Assembly (NCBI RefSeq): GCF_030272615.1
Contig: NC_081405.1
Location: 156,381,454-156,445,453 of the forward strand
Length of the DNA stretch: 64,000 bases
Origin: Cryptomeria japonica
Lineage: Eukaryota > Streptophyta > Pinopsida > Cupressales > Cupressaceae
Direction of reading: 5' to 3'
Made by a program: the position numbers and the translations under genes. The notes under the pieces were generated by a model that was not told the origin of the DNA, did no database searches, and worked only from the letters and a program-made list of their open reading frames with translations. Below, piece after piece: positions 51,225 to 62,809 of this stretch; positions within the stretch are counted from its first letter, which is position 1, and each line of letters begins with the position of its first letter.

Positions 51225-51605
51225 TATTAGGTCTATTGTTCATCCAAATGGTGACCACTACATGGCAGACCTCATTGCAATACAACAATATAAAGTAAGG
51301 AAGATAAGGGGGGTAGGGAGAGAGAAAGAGTGAGGAGGGAGAGAATAAGAGAGAGAGGGATGGATTATGAAGGAAGGGAGAAGGAGAGAGAGGGAGAGAG
51401 AGGTAGAGGGGGACAGGGAAAGAAAGAGATGGAGAGGGAGGGAGAGAGATAGAGATAGGGAGAGACAGAGAGAGACAGAGAAAGAGGGAGAGAGAGGAGG
51501 AGATAGGGAGAGTGAGGGAGATAGGGAGAGGGAGGGAGAGAAAGAAGTAGAGAGGGAGAGGGAGAGGGGGAGAGAGAAAGAGTGGAGAGAGAGAGAGAGA
51601 GAGAG
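46732..51605 (+). repeat. GA-linked tandem array, block 2
   Basis: Largest block. The core anchor CCATGAGTTTGGAAACCACT recurs near 46858, 47338, 47997, 48525, 49028, 49767, 50308 (partial) and 50842, giving periods of 480, 659, 528, 503, 739, 541 and 534 bp. The spread comes from the GA-rich tract (about 60 to 340 bp) while the core stays near 390 bp. One unit has a (GT) run at 48361-48384 beside its GA run. 51222-51310 is a partial core. Long ORFs here are GAG/CTC repeat reading. Each core also carries a weakly conserved open stretch (WWRDDAQWVLYT...HPNGDHYMEDLI). Confidence 0.92.
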
Positions 51606-52272
51606 AGAAGTAGTCATCGGTGAGGAGGGACCTCAAGGAGATCAGTCTGGACCTGTCAGCAAGAGTAAACACAACAGAAACACATAGATATGATGGAGAC
51701 AATGCAGAATGATCTATCTTCTAGTCACATTCTATCTATTTGATACTATGATTTGTTATAAATTATTACATTCTAAAGCATGATTACAAATATATATCAA
51801 CCCAAAGGATCCAGTCAACCCAAAAGGGATCAAAACCCGAAGAACAAGACCTAATGTGCAAAATGAACAATGTCGGCCTCTGTCAAGAGATTCCTCTAGA
51901 AAATTTAAAGGATAAAATATAGAAGTTCAACCATACACCAAGAAACATAGAGATCAACTCTCAAGGCTCCACAAGCTTCATAATGGGTTCTTGTAGATCA
52001 CCAGAATAGGTCTTAGGCAACCAGTAACAAAGACAACCAGTAACAAAAAACTGTCATGGAAACTAGTGGTTATATCTTGTCAACAAATGATCCAAAAGAG
52101 ATGCGGTTTGAAAGAAAGAAAGATGATCAAGTCTTCAAGTAGAATCCAACTCCACAAGATCCGGTGAGCCAAAACTGGGACACACAGAAAGAAAACTAAA
52201 ATTGAAAACAAAATAGAAAGGAAAATGTTTTTGGTTAATGCAAGATTGCTATGAACCGGGGATGCTCTTTCA
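51606..52272 (-). mobile_element. Element D 3' LTR
   Basis: Aligns with 59485-60233 from GAAGTAGTCATCGGTGAGGA to GAACCGGGGATGCTCTTTCA. About 116 bp present in the right LTR near 59585-59700 is missing here. The first T of the TG end is changed to A. Confidence 0.85.
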
Positions 52273-53848
52273 TCAGACATCTGGGGTTAATAAAAAAATG
52301 AGCCTCTCACTTTGTTGGGATTAGAGGGAAACCAAGGTTTTCTACCTCTGCCTATGAAATCCAAGATGAATTTTCAACTAGTTTGCTCTTCCACTTCACA
52401 AGATATTCTTTGTACTGACTGTTCCAGGTACTACGCCCAATCCTACTGTCCAAAATCTCTTCAATCTGATCTAGTTCCTTTCAGGGCAATTGTTTCTCCA
52501 AGTTTGAAACACTATCCTCACTAAATTATAGTTCATGATACTCACGAAGATCTGCAGTATTGAATATAGGTGAAATACTTAAGACTATCTAGTAGCTCCA
52601 CTTCATATGCATTTCTAGAACTAAGCTTTCTCAAAATCTTACAGGGTCCAAACTTCTTCATCTGCAACTTAATATAAGTTCCAATCGGGAATCTCTCTTT
52701 TCTCAGACACACAATAACTTCATCACCAAATTAAAATTCCTTATGTCTCCTCTTCTCATCTTCCCTCTCTTTATATTTGTTTTTCATATCTTCCAAATGT
52801 TGTTTACCTGAATATGCAATGCTGCCATGTGATCTATAAAATCTTCTGCTTCTGAACTCTTCTGGTCTTCACTGCTAATGTCTCTCAATTCTTCTATTCC
52901 TCTAGGATTCACTCCAGTAACAATCTAAAAAAGTTCTTTTCTAGTACTTCTATTCACTGAATTGTTGTAGGCAAACTCTGCTCATGCAAGGATCAAATCC
53001 TAATTTCTAGTTTTATTTCCCACTAAACATCTCAACAAGTTTCGCAAACTCCCATTAACAACTTATGTCTGATCATGATTCTATGGATGAAAAGTAGAAC
53101 TAAACTTCAAATCTGTCTTCATCTTCTTCCAAAGTGTTCTCCAAAAATATCCAACAAACTTAGTGTCTTCGTGTGAAACTATACTCTTAGGTAATCCATG
53201 CAATCTCACCATTTCCTTGAAAAATAGATCTTCTACATGTAATGCATTTGATGTCTTCTTACATGGTATGAAATGAGCCATCTTTTAGAATCTATCCAAT
53301 ACCACAAATATAGAATCATTCCCTCTTAGTGTCTTAGGAAATTCAAGTACAAAATCCATGCTTATATCCTCCCAAGGTCTTACTGGTACTATCAAAGGTT
53401 TATACAATTCCACATTTTGACTACTACCTTTTGCAACTTGATAAACTCTACAACTCTGGACATATCTCTTAACATCCTTATGCATTTGGGGGCAAAAGTA
53501 TTTCTCACTCACCAATGCAACTATTTTGTTAATGCCAAAATGTCCAACTAAACCTCCACTATGCTTCTCTTTTATTAGGTTCTCTCTCATGGAACTCTTA
53601 GGTATGCACAACTGAACTCCCTTGAATAAAATCCCATCCTGAATGAAATAATCCAACCATTTTCTCCTATCAACCATAATCAGTTCTCTACATGCTTTCC
53701 AAAGTTCTACAAAATTCGGGTCTTCATCATACAAGGTCTTCAAATCTTCAAAACCTAATACTATCACTCTCATCTCTGTCAGCAAATTCCTTCTCTGAAT
53801 CAATGCATCAGCAACTTTGTTAGATTTCCCACTTCTATGCTTCAACAC
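52273..53848 (-). pseudogene. Element D integrase and end of RNase H
   Basis: Minus strand. 53285-53848 starts with the end of RNase H (LKHRSGKSNKVADALIQRR), then the zinc region GGLVGHFGINKIVALV, MHKDVKRYVQSCRVYQVAKG (CxxC reads CRVY). The core has ISMDFVLEFPKT (first Asp kept), but [12 protein letters not shown] has His where the second catalytic Asp belongs, and the third motif HPxxxxQT-stop-VVN has a stop at the Glu. The C-terminus, VIVCLRKERFPIGTYIKLQM and KKFGPCKILRKLSSRNAYEV at 52600-52720, is the GPY/F region. No chromodomain seen before the LTR; 52273-52560 holds nothing else recognised. Dead integrase. Confidence 0.87.
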
Positions 53849-53879
53849 AAAGGTGTAACTCTACAAGAATTCTACCCAT

Positions 53880-54940
53880 CTCATATGTCTCTAATTCAAC
53901 TTACTTTGGCTATTCAAATACTGCAAAGCTTGATGATCTGTATACAACACAAACTCCTTAGGCAACAAGTAGTGTCTCCATTTCTTCAAGACTTTAACTA
54001 TGGCATAAAATTCTTGATCACACACTAAATATCTCTTTCGGGCATCATTCAATTTCTCACTGAAATAGGCTACTGCTCTCCCTTTGTGACTCAAAACTAC
54101 TCCTATTGTTGTTCCACTTGCATCACAATCAACTTGAAATACCTTATTGAAATCAGGTAAAGCTAACACAGGTTTCTCAGTCACTTTTTGCTTTAACAAT
54201 TCAAAATTTTTGTTTTACCTCTATAATGCTTTCCGGTGTAGGCCACTCAACAATGCCATCCACTTTCTCAGGGTCCATCTTTAAACCATCTTCAGATATC
54301 ACAAATCCTAAATAGACCAACTCACTCTTCATGAAAGTACACTTCTTGATATTGATCATCAAATTTTCTTCTCTCAACCTCTATAAAACTTGTCTTAACT
54401 GCAACAAATGCTCCTCTTTTATTCTACTGAAAATTAGAATGTCATCCAAATACACAAGAACAAACTTACCCAAGAATTTCTTCAATACCTTATTCATTAG
54501 CCTCATGAAAGTATTTGGTGCATTAGTCAACCCAAAAGGCATCACCAACCATTCATATAGTCCTTCATTTGTCTTAAATTTTGTCTTCCACTCATCACCT
54601 TCTTGGATCCTAATTTGATAATATACACTCTTCAAATCTATCTTTGTAAAATATTTTGCTTCACTCAAACACTCCATTATGTCATCCATCCTAGGCAAAG
54701 GAAACTGATATTTCACTGTGATCTTGTTTATTTCTCTTTAATTGGTAGACATTTTCCATTCTCCATTCTTCTTCGGTGCTAATACCACTGGTACTACACA
54801 AGGGCTCAAACTCTCCTTGATCAAACCTTTCTTCAACAACTCATGCACTTGTCTATTCAGTTTTTCATTCTCTGCGAGTGTCGACCACTATGCAACTTTG
54901 TTAATCAAACTAGCTCTGGGAACCGAGTCCATGCAATGAC
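53880..54940 (-). pseudogene. Element D reverse transcriptase and RNase H
   Basis: Minus strand. RT from about 54940: [76 protein letters not shown] (catalytic Asp kept), [33 protein letters not shown] (YLDD intact) and LVYLGFVISEDGLKMDPEKV. After WPTPES a deletion or frame change removes the tether. RNase H runs 53880-54199: [74 protein letters not shown]; catalytic D, E and D are visible. A stop follows each main piece. Confidence 0.9.
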
Positions 54941-55043
54941 TAATACTTCTGACATGTGGCAATCCATCAGGTACATTATCTAAAATGATGTCCTCATTTT
55001 CTGTCAGTAAATCTCTTATCTCTGTCGGGTTTTCTCCTTTTGA

Positions 55044-55966
55044 TTATGGTCTCTCAGTCATCTTAGGAATTAAGTAAAAACACACATTCTCATGTCTCAG
55101 TCCATCCATGAATTTCCTTCCATCTACTAAACATATTCTGGTATTTGTATAGACTTCATTCTTCAAAGGTTCCTCCAAAGGTAACAAGGTTTGCATCATC
55201 CCATTAGCCACAATAGTGTAAGCATTCTTCCTCCCATCATGTATTGTCTGTCTATCAAAATGCCAAGCTCTTCCCAACAAAAGATGATAAATATCCATAG
55301 GCATAATATCACACAAAACTTCATCATGATAATTCCCAATTTTTTTATTTTACCAAACACTATTCACTTACTAACAACTTATGTTCATCCTGAATCCATG
55401 CTATCTGATAAGACAAGGTGTTTTAATCTTTCCAATTTCAACTTATTCACCATCTCTTATGAAACAAGATTATCTGAACTACCACTATCAATAAAAACTT
55501 TACAACACTTACCGAATACCTTACATCTAGTCTTGAACATATTCTTCCTCTGCAAGGGTTCCTCATCTCCTCGGGTATGATACAAATCTCTCCTCATTAT
55601 CAAGAGTTCTCCATCTTCTAGTTTATTGTCTGATCCAGTGGGGTTTTCTTCCACCACTCATGCTCTTATGGTAGCCTTTGTCTTCTTACATTCTAATGTA
55701 TGGTGTCCTTCTCCTCCACACTTAAAGAAAGCTCCTCCAAATGTCCTCTTGTCTTGTCTTCCAAAGTTTTCATTCTGGTAACCATCTGGTTCTCTCCTCT
55801 GGTAGAAATTTCTCATCCTTCTGGTATGAATTACCTTCTTTTCTCACTTCCTTGTCCTTGTTCTAGTTCCTCTTCATTGTCCTTGTACTAGTCCCTCTTC
55901 CTTCGGTATATCCTCTTCCTCCTTGAAATCTCCCTCCAGTAAACCTTCCACTATTAGGATAACTAG
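55044..55966 (-). pseudogene. Element D zinc knuckle and protease
   Basis: Minus strand, continuing gag from beyond E. 55790-55966 is Gly/Arg-rich (SGRFTGGRFQGGRGYTEGRG). The knuckle FFKCGGEGHHTLEC near 55690-55735 has lost its first Cys (Phe). The protease active site is intact: CKVFIDSGSSDNLVS ends at about 55457. Several stops follow, then LCDIMPMDIYHLLLGRAWHF near 55270-55320, the conserved protease C-terminal part, and HDGRKNAYTI. The same segment order as in element A, but a different lineage. Confidence 0.85.
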
Positions 55967-57203
55967 TGAAGAACTGAGAGGAGGGGGTGAATCAATTGTT
56001 AAAAGATTATATCAATTAATCCACTTAATAACCTTTAACTAGATTAAGTACCGATAAAGCAGAAACAGATATTGGTAAACAATACTACTTAAAAGTTAAA
56101 TAGATAATCAATGCAAAGCAACCATACCACAGAACACCATGATTTGTATGTGGAAAACCCAAAAAAGAAAAAACCATGATGGGAAGCCTACCCACAGTCA
56201 AATGATACTTCTACAGAAAGTATGTGATACAATGAGGGGCCTGCACATCCAAGAAGGCACACTTCCTAGAGCGCACTGCTCATTAAAAAAGAGTCTATCT
56301 AACTACAGAGAGGTTATAACCACCTCAAGATAAATGGACAACAATCTAGAGTAATGAATTTCCAGAGATAGCATCTACCATGCCTGATTATAGTCCCAAC
56401 TAAGCTCAATACTGAAGGTCTTTGACCTCTTCCTTAATCCCAATTCGATCACCTATGATCGACCAATTCTCCTTCGCATATGATATTATATTTCAAGACC
56501 ATGATACTTATTCCACACTTTCCATACCATCATCTACAATGAGATCTTACATCATTTTATACCAACCCTAAGGCCTAAACCAATTAGGTTAGCTACCTAA
56601 AATATATTACAATAAGATCATTACATAAATTCATATTACAATGATATGCCATGTCGTCTTAAGACCAAAACAACAAAACCCAATCCATAGAACATACCAG
56701 TAACATGTATAGTACACGTTAACATGATATCAGTCCATAAGCTAGATAGGCACCGGGCCTATTCTGGGTCCACCACACTAAAGCAATGTCTTCAAGTTGT
56801 TTTAAGCATGATCAAATAACATCTTCAGCATCCTAAAATCCATGTAGAAGTTGCACCAACACCACTTATGCATCCTATCAAGATTCCTTAGTGAAATCTC
56901 TGTCGGTAAAACCTTAAACCAATGTCAGTAAGGGTTTACAAGAGTGTATGATAGCATCTGATTACCAAGTCAATACCAACTGACCAAAATATTCTCTAGA
57001 AACATGTAACACATAAAATCAAACATACTCCATTGATCCAAACATGTCAGAAGTGTCCAATAGATAGTCTCTTCTACCGGTAACACTAGATCTTCTACTC
57101 GTAACCAAAACCCATCTTTTGGTAACCAACCATAATGACTAGTGTTGACATCAATGACAAGACATCAATACAACACATAATCAATTCATCCATAATGCCA
57201 ACA
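55967..57203 (-). mobile_element. Element E 3' LTR
   Basis: TGAAGAACTGAGAGGAGG to CATAATGCCAACA. Has GAGGAGGGGGTGAATCA and GGAAAACCCAAAAAAG followed by AAAAAACCATG near 56150. The complement of the polypurine tract ATCTCCCCCTTT abuts. The segment near 56230 (GAGGGGCCTGCACATCC) resembles LTRs G and H, so E, G and H are relatives. Confidence 0.88.
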
Positions 57204-57548
57204 ATCTCCCCCTTTGACATTGATTGCAACACTAGATGTGAAAAACATCTAAGTACCAAGAAATGCCAAACAAAACTCCCCCTGTGGAAGACAACCAACA
57301 ATGTCCTCAATATCGGTAACTCTTCCCCTGTGAATGATATCTCTGTAAAGTTTTGAAATTATTTTTCACATCACTATCTCTCCCCCTTTGACATCAATGC
57401 CATAAATCTAACACAAATATCAAAGCAAGAATGTAAACCTCTAAATCTCAAAGCTGACTATTCCCCCTAAGTAGTAGCACCACTCATTAGTGTCGGAATG
57501 AATAGTATCTCTGATAATGCATGTCAAACTGATGACAAACTGCATCGA

Positions 57549-58035
57549 TCAAGTCTCTGTCAGAGGGGTAGAAACCCCTAACCCGTCTCTCAAATACTCA
57601 AATGATTCCTTAGATAGTGGTTTAGTGAATATATTTTCAATCTGATCTTTAGTGTTCACATAAACCAATCTAACTTCCTTTGCTTCTACCTTGTCCTTTA
57701 GAAATTTATACTTTATTGATATATGCTTAGTCTTAGAGTGAAATACCAGATTCTTAGACATGCCAATAGTTGTAGAGTTATCACAATAGATAACTACCGG
57801 TTCACTACAATTTACCCTAATATCCTTCAACATTTGCTTCATCCATAATACTTGAGTGCAATTAGTTGCTACTGCAACATACTCAGCTTCTGCAGTAGAT
57901 AAAGAAATGCATGACTGGTTTTTGCTGATCCATGAAACCAGTTTCTTTCCAAGAAAGAAAGCTCCACCAGAAGTGCTCTTTTTGTCATCAATATCTCCTA
58001 CCCAATTTGAGTCAGTACATACACATAAAGTGAAA
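57549..58035 (-). pseudogene. Element E RNase H remnant
   Basis: Minus strand. CTDSNWVGDIDDKKSTSG (first catalytic Asp), AFFLGKKLVSWISKNQSC, LSTAEAEYVAVATNCTQ (Glu), VIYCDNSTTIGMSKN (Asp), VFHSKTKHISIKYKFLKD and IENIFTKPLSKESFEYLRDG, then a stop at 57549. About 155 codons read without interruption, making it one of the best preserved reading frames here. Upstream codons (58036-58139) come from LTR sequence joined by the deletion and are not part of the original protein. Confidence 0.9.
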
Positions 58036-58617
58036 GATATTACAATGATAGTCCATGTTAGCTTAAGACCAAAACAACAATAACGAATCCATAGAACATC
58101 CTGAAACATCTCGGTAATGTGTAGAGTACACGTTAACATGATATGAGTCCATAACCTAGATAGACACCGAACCTATTCTGGGTCCACCACGCTAAAGCAA
58201 TATCTTCAATTTGTTTGAAGCATGATCAAAGAACATCTTTAGCATCCTAAAATCCATGTAGAAGCTACACCAACACCACTTTTGCATCCTATCAAGATTC
58301 CTCATTGAAAGCTTTCTCGATAAAACCTTAAACCAATGTCAATAAGGGTTTACAAGAGTGTATGATAGCATCCGATTACCAAGTCAATACCAACTGACCA
58401 AAATATGCTCCCGAAACATGTAACACATAAAATCAAACATACTCCATTGATCCAAACATATCAGAAGTGTCCAACATATAGTCTCTTCTGTTGGTAACTC
58501 TAGATCTTCTACCGATAGCAAAAACCTATCTGTCAGTAACTAACCATAACAACTAGTGTTGACATCAAAGACAAGTCATCAATGCAACACATAATCAATT
58601 CATCCATAATGCCAACA

Positions 58618-59376
58618 TCCACCTCTACCTCTCTGTCTCTACTCTTGTCTTTTATTCAATTTCTCTTCAGCCTTTAATGCATACTGGTAAGCCTCTTCAA
58701 CAGTCTCTAATTTGTTCATACTGAGTTCATCTTGTATAGACATCCACAATCAATTCAAATATCTTGCAATTTGTTCAACTTCATCATCAACATATCTGGA
58801 TCTGATGTTCAACTTGTAAAATGCTTCGATGTACTCCTTCACACTAGATTCCTTCTATCTCAGATTCTACAACTTCCGAAACAAGTCTAGTTGATAATTC
58901 GTCGAGACAAACTTTGATTTCAACTTATCAATCATCCTATCCCATGTCTTAATTTTCTCTTTATCTCTTCTTTGTCTATCAAATTTCAAATTCTCCCACC
59001 AAAGAGATGCATGACCTTTCAACCGGGCACATCCATATTTCACCTTCCTCTCTTTTGCAGTGTTTTCAAAATCAAAATACTTCTCCATCTTCAGGATCGA
59101 ATCCATCAAGTCATCCGAATCTAACTTCCCATTATATTTTGGTGGGGTAAAATAAGGTTTATTATTCACCCTACTCAAAACCCTTAAAAACCTTTCTTCA
59201 TTCGAGTCAACCACCGATAGGTTTACTTGTTCTACCAGGGCTTCCTCTCCTTCATCTTTGCTCACATATTCAATGTGTTAGCCTCTTCTCTAGGCTGCTA
59301 TTCCTCGCAACATCTCTATCACAGTAGGGCCTACATTCCCATGCTCTCCACCATTCCTAGTTCCTCTTCGCGCCAT
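58618..59376 (-). pseudogene. Element D Gag
   Basis: Minus strand from the ATG at 59376 (MARRGTRNGGEHGNVG). Two stops lie within the next 40 codons, then the Gag domain: YFTPPKYNGKLDSDDLMDSI, LKMEKYFDFENTAKERKVKY, GCARLKGHASLWWENLKFDR, WDRMIDKLKSKFVSTNYQLD. After a stop at 58867 it continues with VKEYIEAFYKLNIRSRYVDD and EEAYQYALKAEEKLNKRQE, and is cut at 58618 by element E. The remainder is at 55790-55966. Start chosen because it lies about 100 bases from the primer site and matches the Arg-rich N-terminus of plant Gypsy Gags. Confidence 0.87.
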
Positions 59377-59471
59377 CGATTCAAGCTAGTCCTCTGCAAT
59401 TGCAGGTCGGATCCATAATCCACCACCCTACAACAAAATTAAGGTTACGCAACCTCTGAAATGAAACTTTG

Positions 59472-59483
59472 CTCTGATACCAC
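59472..59483 (-). other. Element D primer-binding site
   Basis: CTCTGATACCAC within GCTCTGATACCACTTGA, matching the complement of the initiator tRNA-Met 3' end, next to LTR D. Confidence 0.85.
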
Positions 59484-59484
59484 T

Positions 59485-60233
59485 TGAAGTAGTCATCAGT
59501 GAGGAGGGACCTCATGGAGATCAATCCAAACCAGTCAGAAAGAGTAAACATAATGGAAACACACAAATATGATGGAGGAAATGCAAAATAGATTGATTCA
59601 TTGCATGGAATTTGATTACATCCAACTGGTAACAACCGGATTACAACATACCAACACACAATCCTAGTAGAATAGGTCACAACCGGTACCCTGAATCGAA
59701 AGATCTATCTTCTAGGCACAGTTTATCTATATAATACTCTGATTGATTGAAATTGATTATATTCTAAATTAAAGCATGATTAAAAATATATATTGATCCA
59801 AAGGGATCAAAATCTGAAGAACAAGACCTAACATGCAAAATGAACTAGGTCAGCCTCCGCAAAGAGTTTCCTCTAGAAAATCCAAAGGATGAAATGTAGA
59901 AGGTCAACCATATGCCAATAAACATCAAGATCAACACTCCAGGCTCCACAATCTTCAAAATGGGTTCGAGTAGATCACCAGAATAGGTCTCAGGCAATTG
60001 GTAACAAGAAACTATCATGGAAACTGGTGGTGATATCTTGCCAGAAAATGATCCAAAAGAGATGCGGTTTGAAAGTAAGAAAGATGATAGAGTCTTCAAG
60101 TAGAAGCCAACTCCACAGGATCCGGTGAGCTAAAACTAGGACACACAGAAATAAAACTGAAACTGCAAACAAAATAGAAAGGAAAATGTTTTTGGTTGAT
60201 GCAAGATTGTTGTGAACCGGGGATACTCCTACA
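59485..60233 (-). mobile_element. Element D 5' LTR
   Basis: TGAAGTAGTCATCAGTGAGG to GGGGATACTCCTACA, 749 bp, longer than its mate by about 116 bp near 59585-59700. GA-array sequence resumes at 60236. Confidence 0.87.
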
Positions 60234-60723
60234 TTAGAGAGAGAGAGAGAGATAAAACATTTAAATTGTATCCTATCAAATCAATCTCACTACATAAGCT
60301 AATAAGATAGTTAAATGCAATGGAATTGATTTCCTTGGTATGGCTATAAATTTCTACCCAGGCCATGAGTTTTGAAACCACTTTGTATTCTAATAATTGC
60401 AGGGGAGCGAATTAGAAAGAAAAAATGTGCATTACCAAAGATTTCCCAAAGCCCACTAGAGGAGGAGTGTGGTGGAGGGATGATGCATAATGGGTTTGTA
60501 CACTAAGTCAAATGCTAAGTCTATAAGGGAAAGCATAGCCCCTCGAGCTCAAATTATGGATCTTCATATTATTAGGTCTATTGTTCATCCAAATAGTGAC
60601 CACTACATGGAAGAGCTAATTTCAATACAACAATATAAAGTAAGAGAGATAGAGGGGGTAGGGAGAGAGAAAGAGTGGGGGAGATAAGAAGAGAGAGGGG
60701 GATGGGGTATGGAGGAAGGGAGA

Positions 60724-60795
<72 letters not shown>

Positions 60796-61296
60796 AATTA
60801 AATTGTATCCTATCAAATCAATCTTACTGCATAAGCTAATAAAATAGTTAAATGCAATGGAATTGATTTCCTTGGTATGGCTATAAATTGCTACCCTCAC
60901 CATGAGTTTGGAAACCACTTCGTATTCTAAGAATTTTAGGGGAGGAAATTAGGAAGAAAAAATATGCATTACCAAAGATTTCCCAAAGCCCACCACAGGA
61001 GGAGTGTGGTGGAGGGATGATGCACAATGGGTTTTGTACACTCATTCAAATGCTAAGTCTGTCAAGGAAAGCATAGCCTCTCAAACTCAAACTATGGACC
61101 TTGGGATTATGAGGTCTATTATTCATCCAAATGGTGACCCCTACATGGAAGACCTAATTGTAGTACAACAATATAAAGTGAGAGATAAAGGGGGTACGAA
61201 GAGGGAAAGAGTGGGGAGGGAGAGAGGAAGAGAGAGAGGGATGGGGTATGGAGGAAAGGAGAAAGGGAGAGAGGGAGAGAGAGAGAGAGAGGGAGG

Positions 61297-61346
<50 letters not shown>
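60234..61346 (+). repeat. GA-linked tandem array, block 3
   Basis: Two more units with core anchors CCATGAGTTTTGAAACC at 60364 and CCATGAGTTTGGAAACCACT at 60900 (period about 536), each followed by GA tracts (60660-60793 and 61200-61346). Same core landmarks as blocks 1 and 2. It is the continuation of block 2 beyond Gypsy D. Confidence 0.9.
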
Positions 61347-61654
61347 CACCCTGTATGCACTTGAGAGGGGGAGAGAGGGAGACAATACACATACATACAC
61401 ACACGTGTGTATATATACTTAATATATTATATATTATATTAAATATATTATATATTATTATATACATATATTATATATTATATATCTATAGACATATTAT
61501 ATATACAATATCCTATTATACATATTATACACTCTAAAATTTTAAACAAAAGTAGCCCATATGCATTGTTTTAGCTTTATTACCGTGTACAAGCTATTTA
61601 TAGTAATGACAGTGCATACGCGCTTCTTATACCATAGGTACCCCGTACACGCTT
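61347..61654. repeat. Right sub-terminal motif cluster, outer set
   Basis: CACCCTGTATGCACT at 61347 directly after the GA array, then TACCGTGTACAAGCT at 61581, AGTGCATACGCGCTT at 61611 and TACCCCGTACACGCTT at 61639. These share the TAC core with 3777-3923 and 20157-20348. An AT-microsatellite lies within. Confidence 0.5.
61381..61530. repeat. CA and TA microsatellite
   Basis: ACATACATACACACACGTGT followed by about 110 bp of TATA/ATAT-rich sequence. Likely slippage-prone simple sequence at the array border. Confidence 0.85.
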
Positions 61655-62491
61655 TTGAATTTTTAGGGTTGGAAATAGTCCTGGATGACAAAGCTACAGG
61701 TTGGAAGTTTGATTTCCCTCCATTTCCCTCCTTTTTGATGTGTTTTATTTTATCAACTTGGTTTCTCGAATTTGTCATCATTAGGTTTACACTTCATCAA
61801 GTGGGTATTTCTAAAATTGTCACCATATTTTCACCCATCTTTTGAGCTTTCTAACCATATAATATTTTTTAAAATTTTAACAACAATAACATATTATTAT
61901 TGAATTTCTTTTACTAGTGTCTCCATAGTTCTCACAAACATACGTGTACCATTTTTTTAATAACTTATGATCTACTTATCCAAATTTTAAAAACTTTATA
62001 TATTATTTTATTGCATTTGATTCTTTACAATTGAAAAAAAAAATTGTATTTTGAATTATTGTAGTGCAAGTTATGCTCCACGCAGGAATAGGTACCTAAT
62101 TTTAAGGATGTGCTTGATTGGAAAAATCATTAAAAAAAATACTCAACAAAAATTACAAAATAAATGCACAACTTCTAGTGCTCACTCTTATTTATCTTTC
62201 CAACAAAGGATTTGTCAAAATACTAAATCTAACTATGACTTTTTTAATGCGCACATTAGACACTATGTTATGTTTTTAAAAAAAAATCAGGGTCTATTTT
62301 TCATGCACAAAGGATTTGGCCCCATTAATCTTATCCAATTTTAAATAAGTTTAGTAGTTTGGAAACTAGATTCAGAGTACTACAATATTTTTTCTTTGAT
62401 TATCTTCATATCTTGAATGGATGACTTTCAATTTTTTCCTCCAAGTTCAGATTCACTTGATTTCAAAAAAAAAGTGTCGACTTATACCCCC
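61655..62491. other. Unassigned AT-rich sequence
   Basis: Between the outer sub-terminal motifs and the right inverted arm. Several A/T runs. One short plus-strand open stretch (62051-62344) with no recognised domain. The corresponding left interval is only about 40 bp, so extra sequence may have been inserted or lost. Confidence 0.35.
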
Positions 62492-62522
62492 CTTTTTGAC
62501 CACCATCTTTGTGCACTTACCC
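62492..62522 (-). repeat. Candidate right inverted-repeat arm
   Basis: Reverse complement of 3708-3738 (29 of 30 bases over 62493-62522), reading GACCACCATCTTTGTGCAC on the plus strand. No clear target duplication beside it. Confidence 0.5.
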
Positions 62523-62809
62523 AACTGTCTTTTTGAGTCAACATGGAAGAGACAAAAAAGAGATCTCAATGCTTTGCATCGCCCTCAAGTAGATAACATA
62601 TAGAAGAAAAGAGATACAAATAGAATAATGTCACAATGTATTTGGTCTCTTTATTACATTTCACCGATGGAGTAACAAGGGTCATCCAAAGAGATCCTAA
62701 TATTCAACAAAAACATATCAAGTAGCACATTACGAACAAGAAAACACACAAAAGAGAATCTACGACATGAATGAAGCTATTTAAGCAAATCATCTGCCTC
62801 TCAATCTTA

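Larger units (their letters stand above)
55967..58617 (-). mobile_element. Element E: deleted Copia element inside D
   Basis: A minus-strand Copia remnant: a complete 3' LTR (55967-57203), polypurine tract, the RNase H end of pol (57549-58035), then only the last ~580 bp of the 5' LTR (58037-58617). Everything from mid-pol through primer site to mid-LTR is gone. The junction at ATATTACAATGATA (56633 in the intact LTR, 58037 here) suggests a deletion at short homology. It interrupts D's gag. I see no matching 5-bp duplication. Confidence 0.85.
51606..60233 (-). mobile_element. Element D: Gypsy retrotransposon with nested E
   Basis: Minus-strand Gypsy element in the GA array, about 8.6 kb with the 2.65-kb Copia E inside its gag. 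LTRs 51606-52272 and 59485-60233, primer site 59472-59483. Domain order gag, zinc knuckle, protease, RT, RNase H, integrase. The insertion site is GA repeat on both sides, so a target duplication cannot be identified with confidence. Many stops; integrase has lost two catalytic residues. Confidence 0.9.

Noticed and set aside
47523..51702. Further Leu-Ser-Leu-Ser repeat ORFs resembling membrane or antifreeze-like proteins
   Set aside because: Same microsatellite reading. Open in several frames at once because GA repeats lack stops.
51600..60240. A 5-bp target duplication for Gypsy D
   Set aside because: Both flanks are GA repeat, so any GAGAG match is expected by chance.
61004..61537. A 177-codon ORF spanning array core, GA tract and TA microsatellite
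   Set aside because: It joins three kinds of repeat by chance; the second half is Arg/Glu then Ile/Tyr repeat reading.
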